Origin: Terrimicrobiaceae bacterium
Lineage (GTDB): Bacteria; Verrucomicrobiota; Verrucomicrobiia; Chthoniobacterales; Terrimicrobiaceae
Assembly: GCA_018402345.1 (NCBI GenBank)
Contig: JAGYIV010000008.1
Coordinates: 310,001 to 374,000 of the forward strand
Direction of reading: 5' to 3'
Length of the DNA stretch: 64,000 bases
The notes below the pieces were generated by a model. It made no database searches. It had not been told where the DNA came from and saw nothing but the letters and a program-made list of their open reading frames with translations. Shown here piece by piece: positions 46,809 to 57,436 of the stretch; the first letter of the stretch is position 1; each line of letters opens with the position of its first letter. A program made the position numbers and the translations under genes.

Positions 46809-48266
46809 TCAAGCGTGGCGTGGTCGGAGATGTGGAAAAAGGATCACGTCCCGGATGCTTTCCGCTCCGGTCAGCATCATGACCAACCGGTCAATCCCGA
46901 TCCCGATCCCACCGGCAGGCGGCATGCCGTGCTCTAGCGCGGTAAGGAAATCGTCGTCGAGCTTCTGGGTCTCCCCGCCGCTCTGGTGCTCGAGGCGCTC
47001 GCGCTGGACAACCGGATCGTTCAACTCGGAATAGCCGGGCGAGATTTCTTGGCCATTGATGACGAGTTCGTAGACATCGACCACGGAGGGATCGGCGGCG
47101 TTCTGCTTCGCGAGCGGCACCAGTTCCTTCGGGCAATGCGTGACGAAGAGCGGGTTCATCGTCTTTTCCTCAACCAGTTTCTCAAACACATGCTGCGTGA
47201 TTTCGAAATCCTCGGCGCAATGAGAGACATCGATCTTGTGGTCAACGCACCACTGTCGCCGGCCCTCCGGCGTGCGCCCATACCAGCCGGGATCGACCTC
47301 GCGGATCAGATCGGCATAAGCCGCGCGCCGCCACGGGCGGGCCAGATCGATCACCTTGTCGACATTCCCCTCGGCGTCCTTGTGCTCGATGCGCAACGTG
47401 CCGCACACCGTCTCCGCGACATGGCAGACCATCTCCTCCACGAGGGTGGCCATCTTTTCAAAGTCCGCATAAGCCCAATAAGCCTCGAGCATCGTGAACT
47501 CGGGATTGTGGCGGCGCGAGATTCCCTCGTTCCGGAAATTGCGGTTCAACTCGAAAATCTTCGTGAACCCGCCAACCAAAAGCCGCTTCAGGTAAAGCTC
47601 CGGAGCGATGCGCAAATACAGATCGAGCCCGAGCGCGTTGTGATGCGTCTGGAACGGTTGGGCCGCGGCACCCCCAGGAATCGCCTGCATCATCGGCGTC
47701 TCGACCTCGATGAATCCGCGATCCTCGAGAAACCGCCGTATTTCACGCACGATCGCAATGCGTTTTTGGAAGACCTCCATCGACCCGCGGTTCGACACCA
47801 GATCGAGATAGCGCTGGCGGTATTTGATCTCGGTGTCTTGCACCCCATGCCACTTGTCGGGAAGCGGCCGGAGGGACTTCGACAACACCCGGAAGGTCTC
47901 TGCCTTGATGCTCGGCTCGCCGGTTTTCGTCACAAATGTCGTCCCCTCGACCCCCAAAAAGTCGCCGATATCCACCTGATCGAATGCCGCCATCTGCTCC
48001 GAAGGAATCTCCTTGGCGTTCAGGTAAACCTGCATCCGACCAGTGTGGTCGGAGAGATCGATGAAATGACTCTTGCCCATATTGCGGTGGGCGGTGACGC
48101 GTCCGGCGGTGCGGACCTCTAGGCCCTCGGCAAAGGCAGCGCGGATTTCCCCGGGAGACCCGGTGGTGTCGAATGCGGAGCCGAACGGATCAATCCCCCC
48201 GGCTCGGAGGGCGTCGAGTTTCTGCCTGCGAATGGCTAAAAGGTCGTTGTGGGAATGGTCGTCCAT
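46809..48266 (-). CDS. lysS: Lysyl-tRNA synthetase (class II)
   Basis: 485 residues from ATG 48266 (DDHSHNDLLAIRRQKL); an in-frame GTG at 48281 is an alternative. N-terminal OB-fold (VRTAGRVTAHRNMGKSHFIDLSD), class II motif 2 region FELNRNFRNEGISRRHNPEFTMLE and motif 3 GGIGIGIDRLVMMLTG. Normal length. 38 bp downstream of the FHA gene; the 79 bp to the amidase gene hold nothing recognisable. Confidence 0.97.
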   Translation of the reverse strand: MDDHSHNDLLAIRRQKLDALRAGGIDPFGSAFDTTGSPGEIRAAFAEGLEVRTAGRVTAHRNMGKSHFIDLSDHTGRMQVYLNAKEIPSEQMAAFDQVDIGDFLGVEGTTFVTKTGEPSIKAETFRVLSKSLRPLPDKWHGVQDTEIKYRQRYLDLVSNRGSMEVFQKRIAIVREIRRFLEDRGFIEVETPMMQAIPGGAAAQPFQTHHNALGLDLYLRIAPELYLKRLLVGGFTKIFELNRNFRNEGISRRHNPEFTMLEAYWAYADFEKMATLVEEMVCHVAETVCGTLRIEHKDAEGNVDKVIDLARPWRRAAYADLIREVDPGWYGRTPEGRRQWCVDHKIDVSHCAEDFEITQHVFEKLVEEKTMNPLFVTHCPKELVPLAKQNAADPSVVDVYELVINGQEISPGYSELNDPVVQRERLEHQSGGETQKLDDDFLTALEHGMPPAGGIGIGIDRLVMMLTGAESIRDVILFPHLRPRHA

Positions 48267-48304
48267 GCGTTGGAAAATCACCCGGGCTCAGAAGACAAGC
48301 CGGG

Positions 48305-48823
48305 TTATTGGTTGGATATTGTGGAAATCGTGTAAACAACCGCCCCGACGGAGACAAAGCCCGCGACGGCGGCGGCAACGAGCGGGATGCTCGAGTTGTT
48401 GTTCGCGGGGGCGCGTTTGAGCGGCGAGATGCTGGCGAAACTCGCGGGACGGCGACTCTGCCCGGGCGTGATGGACAGCTCCGGCGCGGAGATTGGCTGT
48501 TCATCGACCACTTCTGCGGGCACACCGGCATCCGCCTCAAGGGCTTGAAACCCGGCTGTCAATTCTCCGAATTGCAACTGGTCGCCATGCGTGAGTTGGA
48601 TGCTGTCGATCTGCGTTCCATTCACAAATGTGCCGTTGGTCGACTGAAGGTCCTCCAGCTCGCAAACGCCATCCCTCAACACAAACCGCGCGTGCCTTCC
48701 ACTCAACGACTCTTCGTCAATTGCGATGTCATTCTCGGGCAGGCGGCCGATAAATATTTCCTCATTTACAAGATCGAAAGGAACTTGTGTTCCATCCACG
48801 AGGGAGATCAGCAGGGTTGGCAT
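48305..48823 (-). CDS. FHA-domain protein with C-terminal membrane anchor
   Basis: 172 residues. FHA domain at residues 5-90 with IFIGRLPENDIAI, ESLSGRHARF and LEDLQSTNGTFVNG, the phosphothreonine-binding residues being Arg, Ser and Asn of those loops. A Pro/Ser linker and a membrane helix (IPLVAAAVAGFVSVGAVVYTI) close the protein, so the FHA faces the cytoplasm. No Ser/Thr kinase is in the window. 11 bp downstream of carA. Confidence 0.88.
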   Translation of the reverse strand: MPTLLISLVDGTQVPFDLVNEEIFIGRLPENDIAIDEESLSGRHARFVLRDGVCELEDLQSTNGTFVNGTQIDSIQLTHGDQLQFGELTAGFQALEADAGVPAEVVDEQPISAPELSITPGQSRRPASFASISPLKRAPANNNSSIPLVAAAVAGFVSVGAVVYTISTISNQ

Positions 48824-48834
48824 GGCGCGGATTA

Positions 48835-50013
48835 TTAGGCTCCCGCCTTCGATGCGGCAACCACTTTGGCGAACTCGGAAAAAAAGTAATCCGCATCATG
48901 CGGTCCGGGGGCGGCCTCCGGGTGGTATTGCACGCTGAAGGCGCGCCGCGTTTCGTCGCGCAGGCCAGCGCAGGTGCCGTCGTTCAGATTCACATGCGTC
49001 ACCTCGACTCCCTCGGGAAGCGTCTTGGGATCGACCGCATACCCGTGGTTTTGGGAAGTGATCGCGACCTTGCCGGAGCGGAGGTCCTTCACCGGCTGGT
49101 TGGCCCCACGGTGCCCGAACTTCAATTTGAATGTGCTCGCACCGAGAGCGAGGGCGAGAATCTGATGGCCAAGGCAGATGCCGAAGATCGGTTTTTTCCC
49201 GACGAGTTCCCTCACCGTGTCCCGGGCGTATTCCAGCGCCTCGGGGTCGCCGGGGCCGTTCGACAGGAAAATCCCGTCCGTGCCGAGAGCCAGAATCTCG
49301 GCGGCACTGGCCGTGGATGGCACGACCGTGACCTCAAAACCATTCCGCCGCAACGATCGCAGGATGTTTTTTTTCATTCCGAAATCGATCGCCGCCAAGG
49401 TGTGCACGGGCGCGGGAAGATTCTCGAAAAGATTGCCCTTCCCATCGGGTTCGCCGGGCGAGTTCTCTCCGCCGAGTTTTTGAATCCACCGCCTGCTGAG
49501 GCGACTCTCCGGGTCCCACGCGAATTTCCCGCCGGTGGACACCTCCTTCACAAAATCCACGCCTTCGTAGCTGGCCTTGCGGGCTATCTCCACCGCCTCG
49601 GTATCGACCTGCGTGTCGGTCGTGATGCACGCGCGCATCGCTCCACGGGTGCGGAGGTGGCGCGTCAGGGCGCGGGTGTCGATGCCTTGGATGCCTTGAA
49701 TGCCGTGGCTTTTCAGATACGTGGCCAAATCCGAGTCCGCCCTCCAGTTGCTCACCACGGGGCTGAGTTCCTCGATCACAAATCCCCTGACCTGCGGCGT
49801 GTCGCTCTCAAGATCGACCGTGTTCACCCCGTAGTTGCCGATCTCGGGATACGTCATCGCCACAATCTGGCCGCGGTAGGAGGGATCGGTGAGAATCTCC
49901 TGGTAGCCGGTCATGGAGGTGTTGAAACAAATCTCCCCGGTTGTCGTGCCGGTGGCGCCAAACGCCGCGCCGCGAAACACCCGTCCGTCCTCCAAAGCCA
50001 GAAGTGCAATCAT
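48835..50013 (-). CDS. carA: Carbamoyl-phosphate synthase small subunit
   Basis: Glutaminase subunit supplying ammonia for carbamoyl phosphate (pyrimidines and arginine). 392 residues: N-terminal [28 protein letters not shown], and the class I amidotransferase domain with [33 protein letters not shown] (nucleophile Cys) and [13 protein letters not shown] (His and Glu). The large subunit carB is not in the window. Start overlaps the bioF-like stop as ATGA. Confidence 0.97.
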   Translation of the reverse strand: MIALLALEDGRVFRGAAFGATGTTTGEICFNTSMTGYQEILTDPSYRGQIVAMTYPEIGNYGVNTVDLESDTPQVRGFVIEELSPVVSNWRADSDLATYLKSHGIQGIQGIDTRALTRHLRTRGAMRACITTDTQVDTEAVEIARKASYEGVDFVKEVSTGGKFAWDPESRLSRRWIQKLGGENSPGEPDGKGNLFENLPAPVHTLAAIDFGMKKNILRSLRRNGFEVTVVPSTASAAEILALGTDGIFLSNGPGDPEALEYARDTVRELVGKKPIFGICLGHQILALALGASTFKLKFGHRGANQPVKDLRSGKVAITSQNHGYAVDPKTLPEGVEVTHVNLNDGTCAGLRDETRRAFSVQYHPEAAPGPHDADYFFSEFAKVVAASKAGA

Positions 50014-51224
50014 GGCGCGTCTTCTACCATGCCCGCGCGCGGCATGAAATCGATTTTCCCGAGCTTCTCGATTTCCTCGCGGGTGTGGTTGGCGGAGAGC
50101 GTGATCCGAAGGCGGGCACCACCCTTGGGCACGGTGGGATAACGGATTGCGGGAACCAAGACCCCTCCCTCCAGCAGGCGTTGCGAAGCCTCAACGGCCG
50201 AGGATTCGCTCCCGAGCACTACGGGCAGAATCGCCGAGGCGGGTGCGGAAACCCCCAACACGGCGGCCATGGTCCGGAGGTTGTCCCAAAGCGCCCGGCG
50301 GCGTTCGTCACCTTCGGGGGACTGGAGAAGTTCGATACCCTTGATCGCGGCGGCGGCGAGCGGCGGCGGCGGGGCGGTGGAAAACACAAAACTCCGTGCG
50401 CGGTGGATCAGATAGTCCCGCAACACGGCGCTCCCGGCGATGAACCCGCCATGCGCTCCCACCGCTTTTCCCAGCGTGCCCATGCGAATCTCGACCCGCT
50501 CGCCTAACCCCCAGTCGTGCGCGAGCCCGCGCCCGCCTTGGCCGATCACCCCCGTGGCATGGGCCTCGTCGAGCAAAAGCCACGCCCCGTGTCGTTCCTT
50601 GAGCGCGACGATCTCATCCAGGGGACAGGTATCGCCATCCATGCTGTAAACCGCCTCGGCGATCACCAGGATGTTCGCCCCGGGGCGCTTCTCGCGCGCC
50701 CACTTCAAATGGCTCTCAAGACGCCCGCAGTCGTTGTGCGGAAACACCCGAATATCGGCGCCGCACGCGCGAGCGGCATCGACGAGGCAGGCGTGCGACA
50801 ATTTGTCGAGGATCACCACATCCCCGCCGCCGCACAATGCGGGCACCGTTCCCGCAGCGGCGGCCGACCCGCTGGAAAACGCGAGCGCCGCAGGCGTCCG
50901 CTTGAACGCCGCGATCGCGACCTCCAACTCAGCATGGGCACGCATCGTCCCCGACACCAAGCGCGAAGCGCCGGAACCGAAACCGGAGCGGCGGGACTCG
51001 ATCAATGCCGCCTCGATCAACGCAGGGTGCGCCGCGAGGCCCAGATAATCATTCGAGGAAAAATTAACGAGTTCGCGACCGTCACGCACGACCCGCGTTC
51101 CCTGCGGCCCGTCCGCGACATGCAGGCGGCGCTCCAAGCCGGCGGCGCGGAAATCCTCCAAACGGCCGGCGAGAACCCCGTCCATGCCGGATTGGTCGAC
51201 CGAATCAGCCTCGCCGAATGACAT
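50010..51224 (-). CDS. 8-amino-7-oxononanoate synthase / alpha-oxoamine synthase family
   Basis: 404 residues, PLP fold type I. Features: [70 protein letters not shown] and [18 protein letters not shown] with the PLP lysine. Fits BioF (biotin synthesis), but no other bio gene is present, so another acyl-CoA condensing member of the family is possible. Start ATG 51224 overlaps pdxJ by 20 bp; ATG 51185 would shorten it by 13 residues. Confidence 0.87.
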   Translation of the reverse strand: MSFGEADSVDQSGMDGVLAGRLEDFRAAGLERRLHVADGPQGTRVVRDGRELVNFSSNDYLGLAAHPALIEAALIESRRSGFGSGASRLVSGTMRAHAELEVAIAAFKRTPAALAFSSGSAAAAGTVPALCGGGDVVILDKLSHACLVDAARACGADIRVFPHNDCGRLESHLKWAREKRPGANILVIAEAVYSMDGDTCPLDEIVALKERHGAWLLLDEAHATGVIGQGGRGLAHDWGLGERVEIRMGTLGKAVGAHGGFIAGSAVLRDYLIHRARSFVFSTAPPPPLAAAAIKGIELLQSPEGDERRRALWDNLRTMAAVLGVSAPASAILPVVLGSESSAVEASQRLLEGGVLVPAIRYPTVPKGGARLRITLSANHTREEIEKLGKIDFMPRAGMVEDAP

Positions 51225-51942
51225 CGCACATGTCCCGGACAGCGGTTTCCAGGCCGACCACCACGGCCCGCGAGATGATCGAATGCCCGATATTGAGTTC
51301 CTCCAGGCCCGGAAGCGCTAGCACTGGCGGGGTGTTATCCAGCGTGAGCCCGTGTCCGGCATTCACGCGCAGGCCCGCCCCGATCGCCCGCCGCGCCCCC
51401 TCCACGAGCTTCGCCAACTCGGCGGCGCGCTGCGCTCCGGAGGCATTCGCATACGCCCCGGTGTGGAGTTCGACAAATTCCGCCCCGAGCCGCGCGGAGG
51501 CATCGATCTGGGCATCCACCGGATCGACAAAAAGACTCACACGAATCCCGGCGGCGCGAAGCGAGGCGACCACCGGTGCCAAAGCGTCGAACTGCCCAGC
51601 ACAATCCAATCCGCCCTCGGTGGTGACCTCGCGGCGGTTTTCAGGGACGATGCAGACATCCTCAGGCCGGATTCTCAAGGCGAGCGCCACGATGTCCGGA
51701 GCGATCCCCATCTCAAGATTCAATTTCGTCGAAACCCTCTCCCGGAGCTGGAAAATATCGCGATCATGAATATGGCGGCGGTCCTCGCGCAGGTGGGCGG
51801 TGATACCCGATGCGCCGGCGCGCTCGGCGATCAATGCCGCCGCGACGGGATCGGGCTCGGCGTGCGGCGAGTCCGGCGTGTCCCGGTAGCGGGCCTGCCG
51901 AAGGGTGGCGACATGGTCGATATTGACTCCAAGTGATGGCAT
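51205..51942 (-). CDS. pdxJ: Pyridoxine 5'-phosphate synthase
   Basis: Condenses 1-deoxyxylulose 5-phosphate with 3-amino-2-oxopropyl phosphate to make vitamin B6. 245 residues from ATG 51942: [70 protein letters not shown] and [14 protein letters not shown]. First gene of a coupled run pdxJ-bioF-carA; supplies the cofactor used by the bioF product. Confidence 0.97.
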   Translation of the reverse strand: MPSLGVNIDHVATLRQARYRDTPDSPHAEPDPVAAALIAERAGASGITAHLREDRRHIHDRDIFQLRERVSTKLNLEMGIAPDIVALALRIRPEDVCIVPENRREVTTEGGLDCAGQFDALAPVVASLRAAGIRVSLFVDPVDAQIDASARLGAEFVELHTGAYANASGAQRAAELAKLVEGARRAIGAGLRVNAGHGLTLDNTPPVLALPGLEELNIGHSIISRAVVVGLETAVRDMCDVIRRG

Positions 51943-52022
51943 GGAGGGATCATCCCGATCGAACCCCGCATCGGCAAGCACAGCATGGCGGCTTGATCAG
52001 CAGCGAGGGAACGGGCTATCCC

Positions 52023-53567
52023 ATGCGTGTGACCCTTGCCCGATTGAAAAGCAATGCCCCAGAGGCCGCGATCATCCTGCTCGCCCTCGCGCTCCGGTGC
52101 TGGTGGATCGAGATCAAGCCGCCCCATTTCGACGAGGCGATCAACGGCTGGTTCGCCGACCGTATCACCTCGACCGGGCTCTACAGCTACGACCCCTCGA
52201 ACTACCACGGCCCGCTGCATTTCTATCTGGTCTGGATTTTCCAGACGCTCTTCGGCCGCGAACTCTGGGCGCTGCGTGTGCCCGCGATTCTTGCGGGGGT
52301 TCTGAGCGTCGCGGCGATGCTCCGCTTCCGCGTCTTTTTCGGGGAACCCGTCTCCCGCTTCGCCGCGCTGGCGATGGCCCTCTCGCCTGCCTTTGTCTTC
52401 TATAGCCGCTACTCGATCCACGAGTCCTGGCAGGTGCTTTTCTCCATCCTTCTCCTGCAGGGCATCCTCGGCCTGTGGCAAACGGGGCGCCGCAGGTGGC
52501 TGTTTTCCCTCTGCGCCGGACTGGCCGGCATGGTGCTGACCAAGGAGACCTGCGTCCTCCATGCCGGGTGCTTCGTTCTCGCCGGGGTGGTCCTCTGGAT
52601 CTGGGGACGGATTGTCCCCTCCCGCCCGGCTTGGCCGATCGCGCGCCAATCCTGGACACGCGACGACGCGATCCTCGGATTCGGCATCGGCGCGTTGGCG
52701 ATTGTCTTTTTCTACTCGGGGGCGTTTCTTGATTTCACTCTCCTACAAGGTCTTTACCAGACATTCGCGCTCTGGATCAGCACCGGCGTGGAGGCCTCGG
52801 GGCACGAGAAGACGGCCCACGACCTCGCCGGACCCCTGAACTACTACTGGATCGCCCTCATGGCCCGATATGAATGGCCGGCTCTGGCAGGTCTGGCCGC
52901 GGGATTGTGGTTCGCCGCCCCCTCGGACGCCCGCTTCCGCTACATCGCAATCTCGGCGGGCGGCGTCCTGCTGGCATATTCGATCATCCCCTACAAAACC
53001 CCGTGGTGCGTCATTTCCATCCTTTGGCCATTCTACCTGCTGCTTGGTGAGGTGCTCCACGAACTGGCCCACACCCTGTCCTCGCGCCGCGTATGGTGGG
53101 CCGCCGTTCCCCTGCTGGCGGTCTCGACGGGCGTCATGCTGAAACTCAATTTCCAGGATTTCACCAATGAAAAGGAACCCTATGTCTATGTGCAGACCTA
53201 TTCGGACATTTACGATTTCGTCGACCCAGTCCTGGCGGCAGCGGAGGCGGACCAGGAGGGCCGTCACATGCACGGCGCGATCATTCTCGACAGCTACTAC
53301 CCGCTCCCGTGGATGCTCGGAGACTTCACCCGCATCGGCTACTACTCGGTGGACAAGCCTCCCGAACTCAACGCACTGGATTTTTTTGTGATAGAATCCT
53401 CTCGGGAAAAGGAAATCGAGGACTCGCTCAGGTTCCCATTCTTCAAGGTGCCCTTCCGCATCCGGAGCGGACAGGAGGGCTGCACGGCCTATTTCTCCGT
53501 CCCGCGATTCGCGCCCGTGTTCAACCGTGAACCCGAATTCCAGCCCTGGGAGCGGCAACAGGAATGA
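52023..53567 (+). CDS. Multi-pass membrane glycosyltransferase-like protein (GT39/Agl23 type)
   Basis: 514 residues, about ten membrane helices. First loop carries FDEAINGWFADRI and YDPSNYHGPLHFYLVW, the acidic Asp-Glu motif of GT-C transferases (PMT/ArnT-like) and the pattern of the TIGR03663 family. YSRYSIHESWQVLFS and IIPYKTPWCVISILWPFYLLLG are also family-like. A soluble C-terminal domain follows (YSDIYDFVDPVLA). Likely moves a sugar from a polyprenyl-phosphate donor at the outer face of the inner membrane. Coupled to the next gene. Confidence 0.78.
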   Translation: MRVTLARLKSNAPEAAIILLALALRCWWIEIKPPHFDEAINGWFADRITSTGLYSYDPSNYHGPLHFYLVWIFQTLFGRELWALRVPAILAGVLSVAAMLRFRVFFGEPVSRFAALAMALSPAFVFYSRYSIHESWQVLFSILLLQGILGLWQTGRRRWLFSLCAGLAGMVLTKETCVLHAGCFVLAGVVLWIWGRIVPSRPAWPIARQSWTRDDAILGFGIGALAIVFFYSGAFLDFTLLQGLYQTFALWISTGVEASGHEKTAHDLAGPLNYYWIALMARYEWPALAGLAAGLWFAAPSDARFRYIAISAGGVLLAYSIIPYKTPWCVISILWPFYLLLGEVLHELAHTLSSRRVWWAAVPLLAVSTGVMLKLNFQDFTNEKEPYVYVQTYSDIYDFVDPVLAAAEADQEGRHMHGAIILDSYYPLPWMLGDFTRIGYYSVDKPPELNALDFFVIESSREKEIEDSLRFPFFKVPFRIRSGQEGCTAYFSVPRFAPVFNREPEFQPWERQQE

Positions 53568-55204
53568 ATAGCGGCACCCCTTGGAAGCCGGGCACGGGTC
53601 TGGTGACCGGAACGCTCGCCGGGGTCGCCGTGGCAGTGATCTGCGCCATGGCGGGGGCATCCCGCCCAAGCGGACTCGACACGACAACCGCCGCCGCCTC
53701 GCTCGGCGCGGGGTTGTTGGTGGGCCTCGGCGCATGCTGGATTTCCCACGACAGGGAATCCCGGCCGTTCACCCCGTGGGACTGGCTTCTATCGTTCATC
53801 TGGGCACTGGCATCGATGAGAGCGTTCCTGTGGGTGCTGTATCCCGCCGACAACGAATGGCGCGTGCTCTCGCCCTACAACCTCGGCGACATCTCCCTGC
53901 ACATCCATCTCATCCGCTACTTTGCAAGCGGAGTGCCCTTTTGGCCCGACAGCCCGATTCTGAGCGGAGTTCCCCTCACCTACCCACCGGGCGCTGATTT
54001 TTTCAACAGCCTCCTCCTCCTTGTAGGCGTCCCTGTCGAGCGGGGATTGGTCTGGACCGGGCTCGTTGGCGCGGCGATGTCCGGCTGGGCGCTCTGGAGA
54101 TGGGGTGGAGCATTTGCCATGGCTGCGTTCCTCTTCAACGGCGGACTGGCGGGCTTCGCGCTCTTCCAGACCGGAGCACTCGAGGATTTCCAATCAACCG
54201 GGGCGTGGAAAAACATGTTCCTCACGATGCTTGTTCCGCAGCGGGGGCTGCTGTTCGCGATCCCCTGCGGCCTTCTCCTGCTGACCTCCTGGCGCGAGAC
54301 GTATTTTCGCGGAGGGACCGGAGTGCCAACATTCGTGCAGTGGATCCTCTACGCGGCGATGCCTCTTTTCAATCTCCACGCGTTTATTTTCCTGAGCCTT
54401 GCGCTGGGCTGCTTCTTTCTTTTTGCCACAAGCGCGCGCGCGCGCATCCTCCTCTTCACGCTGGCTTCGCTGGCTCCGGCGACCCTCGCCGTGTGGCTCG
54501 TCACCGGCGGGTTCGCCGCCGCAAATGGCCTGCATTGGAAACCCGGGTGGATGCAGGAGGACGAGGGCGCAATGTTCTGGATCATGAATTTCGGCATCGC
54601 CCTGCCGCTCGGAGCGCTTCTCCTTTGGAGCGGAGGTGTGCGCGGCGACGCGGAATCGCGGGCGGTCACACTCCTCGCGATCGGAGTCTTCGTGCTCTGC
54701 TCGCTGGTGTCGTTCGCGAAATGGGAGTGGGACAATACCAAGCTCATGCTCTGGGCCTGGATCGCGGCTGCCCCTTACGTCTGGTCGCGCGTCCTACTGC
54801 CATGGCCCACAGCAGCGAGGATTGCCACCTGCATCATTCTTTTTTTCTCGGGCGCGGTCTCGCTGGCCGGAGGACTGGACGGCCGCCATGGATACAAGCT
54901 GGCCGACCGCAGCGAACTCGACAGCATGCGCACCCTCCTTGCCGATGTCCCTCCAGCCTCGCGACTTGCCGTGGAACCGGAATACAACCACCCGGCCATC
55001 CTGCTCGGTTTCCCCGTGGTGTGCGGCTACGAGGGCCACCTTTGGAGCCACGGGTTGGATTACAGGAAGACCTTGGCCGCACTGCAACGGGTTCTGGCCC
55101 TTGATCCGGGTTGGATCGACGACGCCGACGCCATCAAGGCCGAATGGATCGTGCAGCCGGGCACCCCGCCGCGGCTTATCAAAGTGCCGCCGGCCGGCGA
55201 CTGA
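53564..55204 (+). CDS. Large polytopic membrane protein, GT-C-like
   Basis: 546 residues, about twelve hydrophobic segments. A first-loop acidic-His pattern (NLGDISLHIHLIRYFASGVPFWPDS followed by PLTYPPGADFF) resembles GT-C enzymes; the end is a soluble domain (SELDSMRTLLADVPPASRLAVEPEYN) that also occurs in such proteins. Start overlaps the previous stop as ATGA, so the two probably work together in cell-surface glycan assembly. No firm family name. A (GC)n run near 54437-54446 encodes Ala-Arg and is not special. Confidence 0.6.
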   Translation: MNSGTPWKPGTGLVTGTLAGVAVAVICAMAGASRPSGLDTTTAAASLGAGLLVGLGACWISHDRESRPFTPWDWLLSFIWALASMRAFLWVLYPADNEWRVLSPYNLGDISLHIHLIRYFASGVPFWPDSPILSGVPLTYPPGADFFNSLLLLVGVPVERGLVWTGLVGAAMSGWALWRWGGAFAMAAFLFNGGLAGFALFQTGALEDFQSTGAWKNMFLTMLVPQRGLLFAIPCGLLLLTSWRETYFRGGTGVPTFVQWILYAAMPLFNLHAFIFLSLALGCFFLFATSARARILLFTLASLAPATLAVWLVTGGFAAANGLHWKPGWMQEDEGAMFWIMNFGIALPLGALLLWSGGVRGDAESRAVTLLAIGVFVLCSLVSFAKWEWDNTKLMLWAWIAAAPYVWSRVLLPWPTAARIATCIILFFSGAVSLAGGLDGRHGYKLADRSELDSMRTLLADVPPASRLAVEPEYNHPAILLGFPVVCGYEGHLWSHGLDYRKTLAALQRVLALDPGWIDDADAIKAEWIVQPGTPPRLIKVPPAGD

Positions 55205-55216
55205 ACCCTACCCGGA

Positions 55217-56524
55217 TCAAACTCCCTTCAGACCCGCGAGAAGAAGTTCGGCATTCGAGCGGGTGTGCTGAAGATTCGTGACAAGAATCTCCATGGCCTC
55301 GGCAGCGGGAAGCTCCGACAACTGGCGGCGGAGCTGGACCACGCGCTCGTATTCGTCAGGATGCAACAGTAACTCCTCGCGGCGCGTGCCGGACTTCACA
55401 ATCTGAATGGCTGGAAAAATCCGCATCTCCGCAATCGAGCGGTCGAGGTGCAGTTCCATGTTTCCGGTGCCCTTGAACTCCTCGAAAATCAACTCATCCA
55501 TGCGGCTGTGGGTCTCGATCAACGCCGTGGCGAGAATCGTGAGGCTGCCGCCCTCCTCCGTGTTGCGAGCCGAACCGAAAAACTTCCTCGGCCGCGCGAG
55601 CGCCTTTGCGTCCACACCACCGCTCATCGTCCGCCCCTTGCCGGGCTGGCTGTTGTTGTAGGCTCGGGCCATGCGGGTGATCGAATCCAGCAGGACGATC
55701 ACATCGCGGCCCAATTCGACAAGCCGTTGGGCGCGGTTCGCAACGGCTTCGCAAATTTGCACATGTCGGGCGACTGGCTCATCAAACGTGGAGGCGTAAA
55801 TCTCGCAATCCAACGCCCGCCGCATGTCGGTAACCTCTTCCGGACGCTCGTCGACCAGCAACAACATCAACGCGGCATCCGGATGGTTCGCCCGGATGTT
55901 CCTCGCCAGCGTCTGAAGCATGATCGTCTTGCCAGCCCGTGGCGGTGCCGCGATGAGTCCGCGCTGACCCATGCCCACCGGAGTCAACAAATCGACTGCG
56001 CGGGCCGCGGTTTCCGGGTCCTTTGGGTTTTCCAAAAAAACCCGGCGGTTGGGAAAGAGGGGTGTGAGTTTGTCAAAGGGCAATGGCTGTTTCCACTCGG
56101 CTGCCGGACGTCCCTCGATCGATAAAATCTCCTCGACGACGAACCCCTGCTCCCTATCGCGGGGAAGCCTCACGGCACACTCGAGCATCACGCCGGGCTG
56201 CAGCGCATATTTGCGAATCAATGCGTGCGGAATCGTCAAATCCTCCGGTCCGGGGCGTAAATCATGGGCCGCCCAGCGAATCGCCGAGTGGTCTTGGACC
56301 CGCTCGAGCAACCCCGCGCCTGTGACCCGCCCGCCGCGCGTCAACGCATGGCGGATGCGATCGGTGATAAACTGGCGACGGGTCGAATCGGGTCGAATCC
56401 GAAGCCCAAGCGCCTTGTTGCCTGAGATGAGATCGCGCAGCGGGAGCCGCTGGAGATCGTTGATGACGATCGACAGCTGAGGCTCGGCGGCAAGTGCCTG
56501 CGGCTCGTTCTCATTGGGTGTCAT
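55217..56524 (-). CDS. rho: Transcription termination factor Rho
   Basis: 435 residues from ATG 56524 (TPNENEPQ). RNA-binding N-terminal part without the long acidic insertion seen in some phyla; Walker [13 protein letters not shown], Walker B region [28 protein letters not shown], the Q-loop region [27 protein letters not shown] and the R-loop/arginine finger stretch [19 protein letters not shown]. Downstream of the ffh-rpsP-khpA-lipoprotein genes on the same strand. Confidence 0.97.
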   Translation of the reverse strand: MTPNENEPQALAAEPQLSIVINDLQRLPLRDLISGNKALGLRIRPDSTRRQFITDRIRHALTRGGRVTGAGLLERVQDHSAIRWAAHDLRPGPEDLTIPHALIRKYALQPGVMLECAVRLPRDREQGFVVEEILSIEGRPAAEWKQPLPFDKLTPLFPNRRVFLENPKDPETAARAVDLLTPVGMGQRGLIAAPPRAGKTIMLQTLARNIRANHPDAALMLLLVDERPEEVTDMRRALDCEIYASTFDEPVARHVQICEAVANRAQRLVELGRDVIVLLDSITRMARAYNNSQPGKGRTMSGGVDAKALARPRKFFGSARNTEEGGSLTILATALIETHSRMDELIFEEFKGTGNMELHLDRSIAEMRIFPAIQIVKSGTRREELLLHPDEYERVVQLRRQLSELPAAEAMEILVTNLQHTRSNAELLLAGLKGV

Positions 56525-56612
56525 GTCAGGCTGGGAGTCTCTGGAAAGGAACAAACGGAACGTGAGAGGTGAACGGAGCACATTGGCAGACGCCAGATAG
56601 CGCACCCTCGGT

Positions 56613-56631
56613 CGGAGGCTCGGTGCCTCCG
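56613..56631. terminator. Hairpin between lipoprotein gene and rho, possible terminator or processing site
   Basis: Stem CGGAGGC / GCCTCCG (7 bp) with loop TCGGT, 7 bp beyond the lipoprotein stop. No T-tract on either strand, so factor-independent termination is unproven. The GGAGGCTCGG pattern also recurs as a dispersed hairpin in genomes of this kind. Confidence 0.4.
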
Positions 56632-56638
56632 CTGAACA

Positions 56639-56842
56639 TCACTCTGCCTTCGCAGGGAAATACCCAGGAGCGGCCGGATCCGTGGTCTCCCCGATCGCAG
56701 CATCTTTTTTGGCATTGGCTTCCTTCTCCTTCATTTTCTCGGCATAGCCGGGAACGGTCTGGGACGCCGGATGCATCTCGCAACCGGTGTGTGCAAGGAG
56801 AAAGGCCAAGGAGAAAAGCAGGCAGGTGGCGAGGGATTTCAT
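56639..56842 (-). CDS. Small lipoprotein, unknown function
   Basis: 67 residues: signal peptide and lipobox (LLFSLAFLLAHTGC), followed by a short Lys/Glu/Ala-rich helix and PAAPGYFP near the end. No domain recognised. ATG overlaps the KhpA stop (ATGA), so it is coupled to the ribosomal operon at the place where rimM normally sits. Confidence 0.7.
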   Translation of the reverse strand: MKSLATCLLFSLAFLLAHTGCEMHPASQTVPGYAEKMKEKEANAKKDAAIGETTDPAAPGYFPAKAE

Positions 56843-57072
56843 GATTCGATCAGTTCAAGTGAGGTTGACAAATTGCGTCTGCGACCGGCGGCGACAAGAA
56901 GGGTGCGAAGGGCACGGATCGTGTGGCCGTTCTTTCCGATCACGCGGGGCGCATCGGATTTCCGGAGCGCCACACGGAAGTCGATGCGACCGGTGGATTC
57001 GGTTTTGGAAACAACCACGCTGGCGGGAAATTCCACCATGGCACCGATCGCGAAGCGCAGGAATTCCTCCAT
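56839..57072 (-). CDS. khpA: KH-domain RNA-binding protein
   Basis: 77 residues with the KH core RVALRKSDAPRVIGKNGHTIRALRTLL, where GKNG replaces the consensus GxxG loop. KhpA-type proteins bind RNA and lie between rpsP and rimM in many bacteria. 13 bp after the rpsP stop; rimM and trmD do not follow. Confidence 0.9.
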   Translation of the reverse strand: MEEFLRFAIGAMVEFPASVVVSKTESTGRIDFRVALRKSDAPRVIGKNGHTIRALRTLLVAAGRRRNLSTSLELIES

Positions 57073-57085
57073 CGCGCCGGGTGAC

Positions 57086-57337
57086 TCAGGCAGCCAGTTT
57101 TTTGCGCGCCTTGTTGATGATGCTGCCGACCGTCTGGCTGGCGCGTGCGCCGCAACTGAGCCAATGCTCGGCGCGGTCGAGCTTCACGGTGAAATTCTCG
57201 CCTTCCTGCTTCGGATCGTATTTGCCGATGATCTCGATGAATTTGCCGTCTCGCGGGGAGCGTTGGTCGGCGACGACGATGCTGTAATACGGATGGTTCT
57301 TGGCGCCTGCGCGGCGCAGTCTGATTGCTACTGCCAT
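57086..57337 (-). CDS. rpsP: 30S ribosomal protein S16
   Basis: 83 residues: AVAIRLRRAGAKNHPYYSIVVADQRSPRDGKFIEIIGKYDP, the full S16 signature. ATG 57337 chosen; the longer frame upstream has no likeness. 99 bp downstream of the ffh stop; no gene in between. Confidence 0.97.
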   Translation of the reverse strand: MAVAIRLRRAGAKNHPYYSIVVADQRSPRDGKFIEIIGKYDPKQEGENFTVKLDRAEHWLSCGARASQTVGSIINKARKKLAA

Positions 57338-57436
57338 AATTCGATAGGTTTTGTGATAAGTCGGGTTGTGAGCTTGGCTGATTTTTTGGGATTTGTCTTT
57401 AGGTTTTTCACCGGACCGCATGGGTTGACGGAAGGA

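Noticed and set aside
54431-54446. Alternating GC run as possible Z-DNA
   Set aside because: Short and inside a coding sequence where it encodes Ala-Arg; no other sign of a role.
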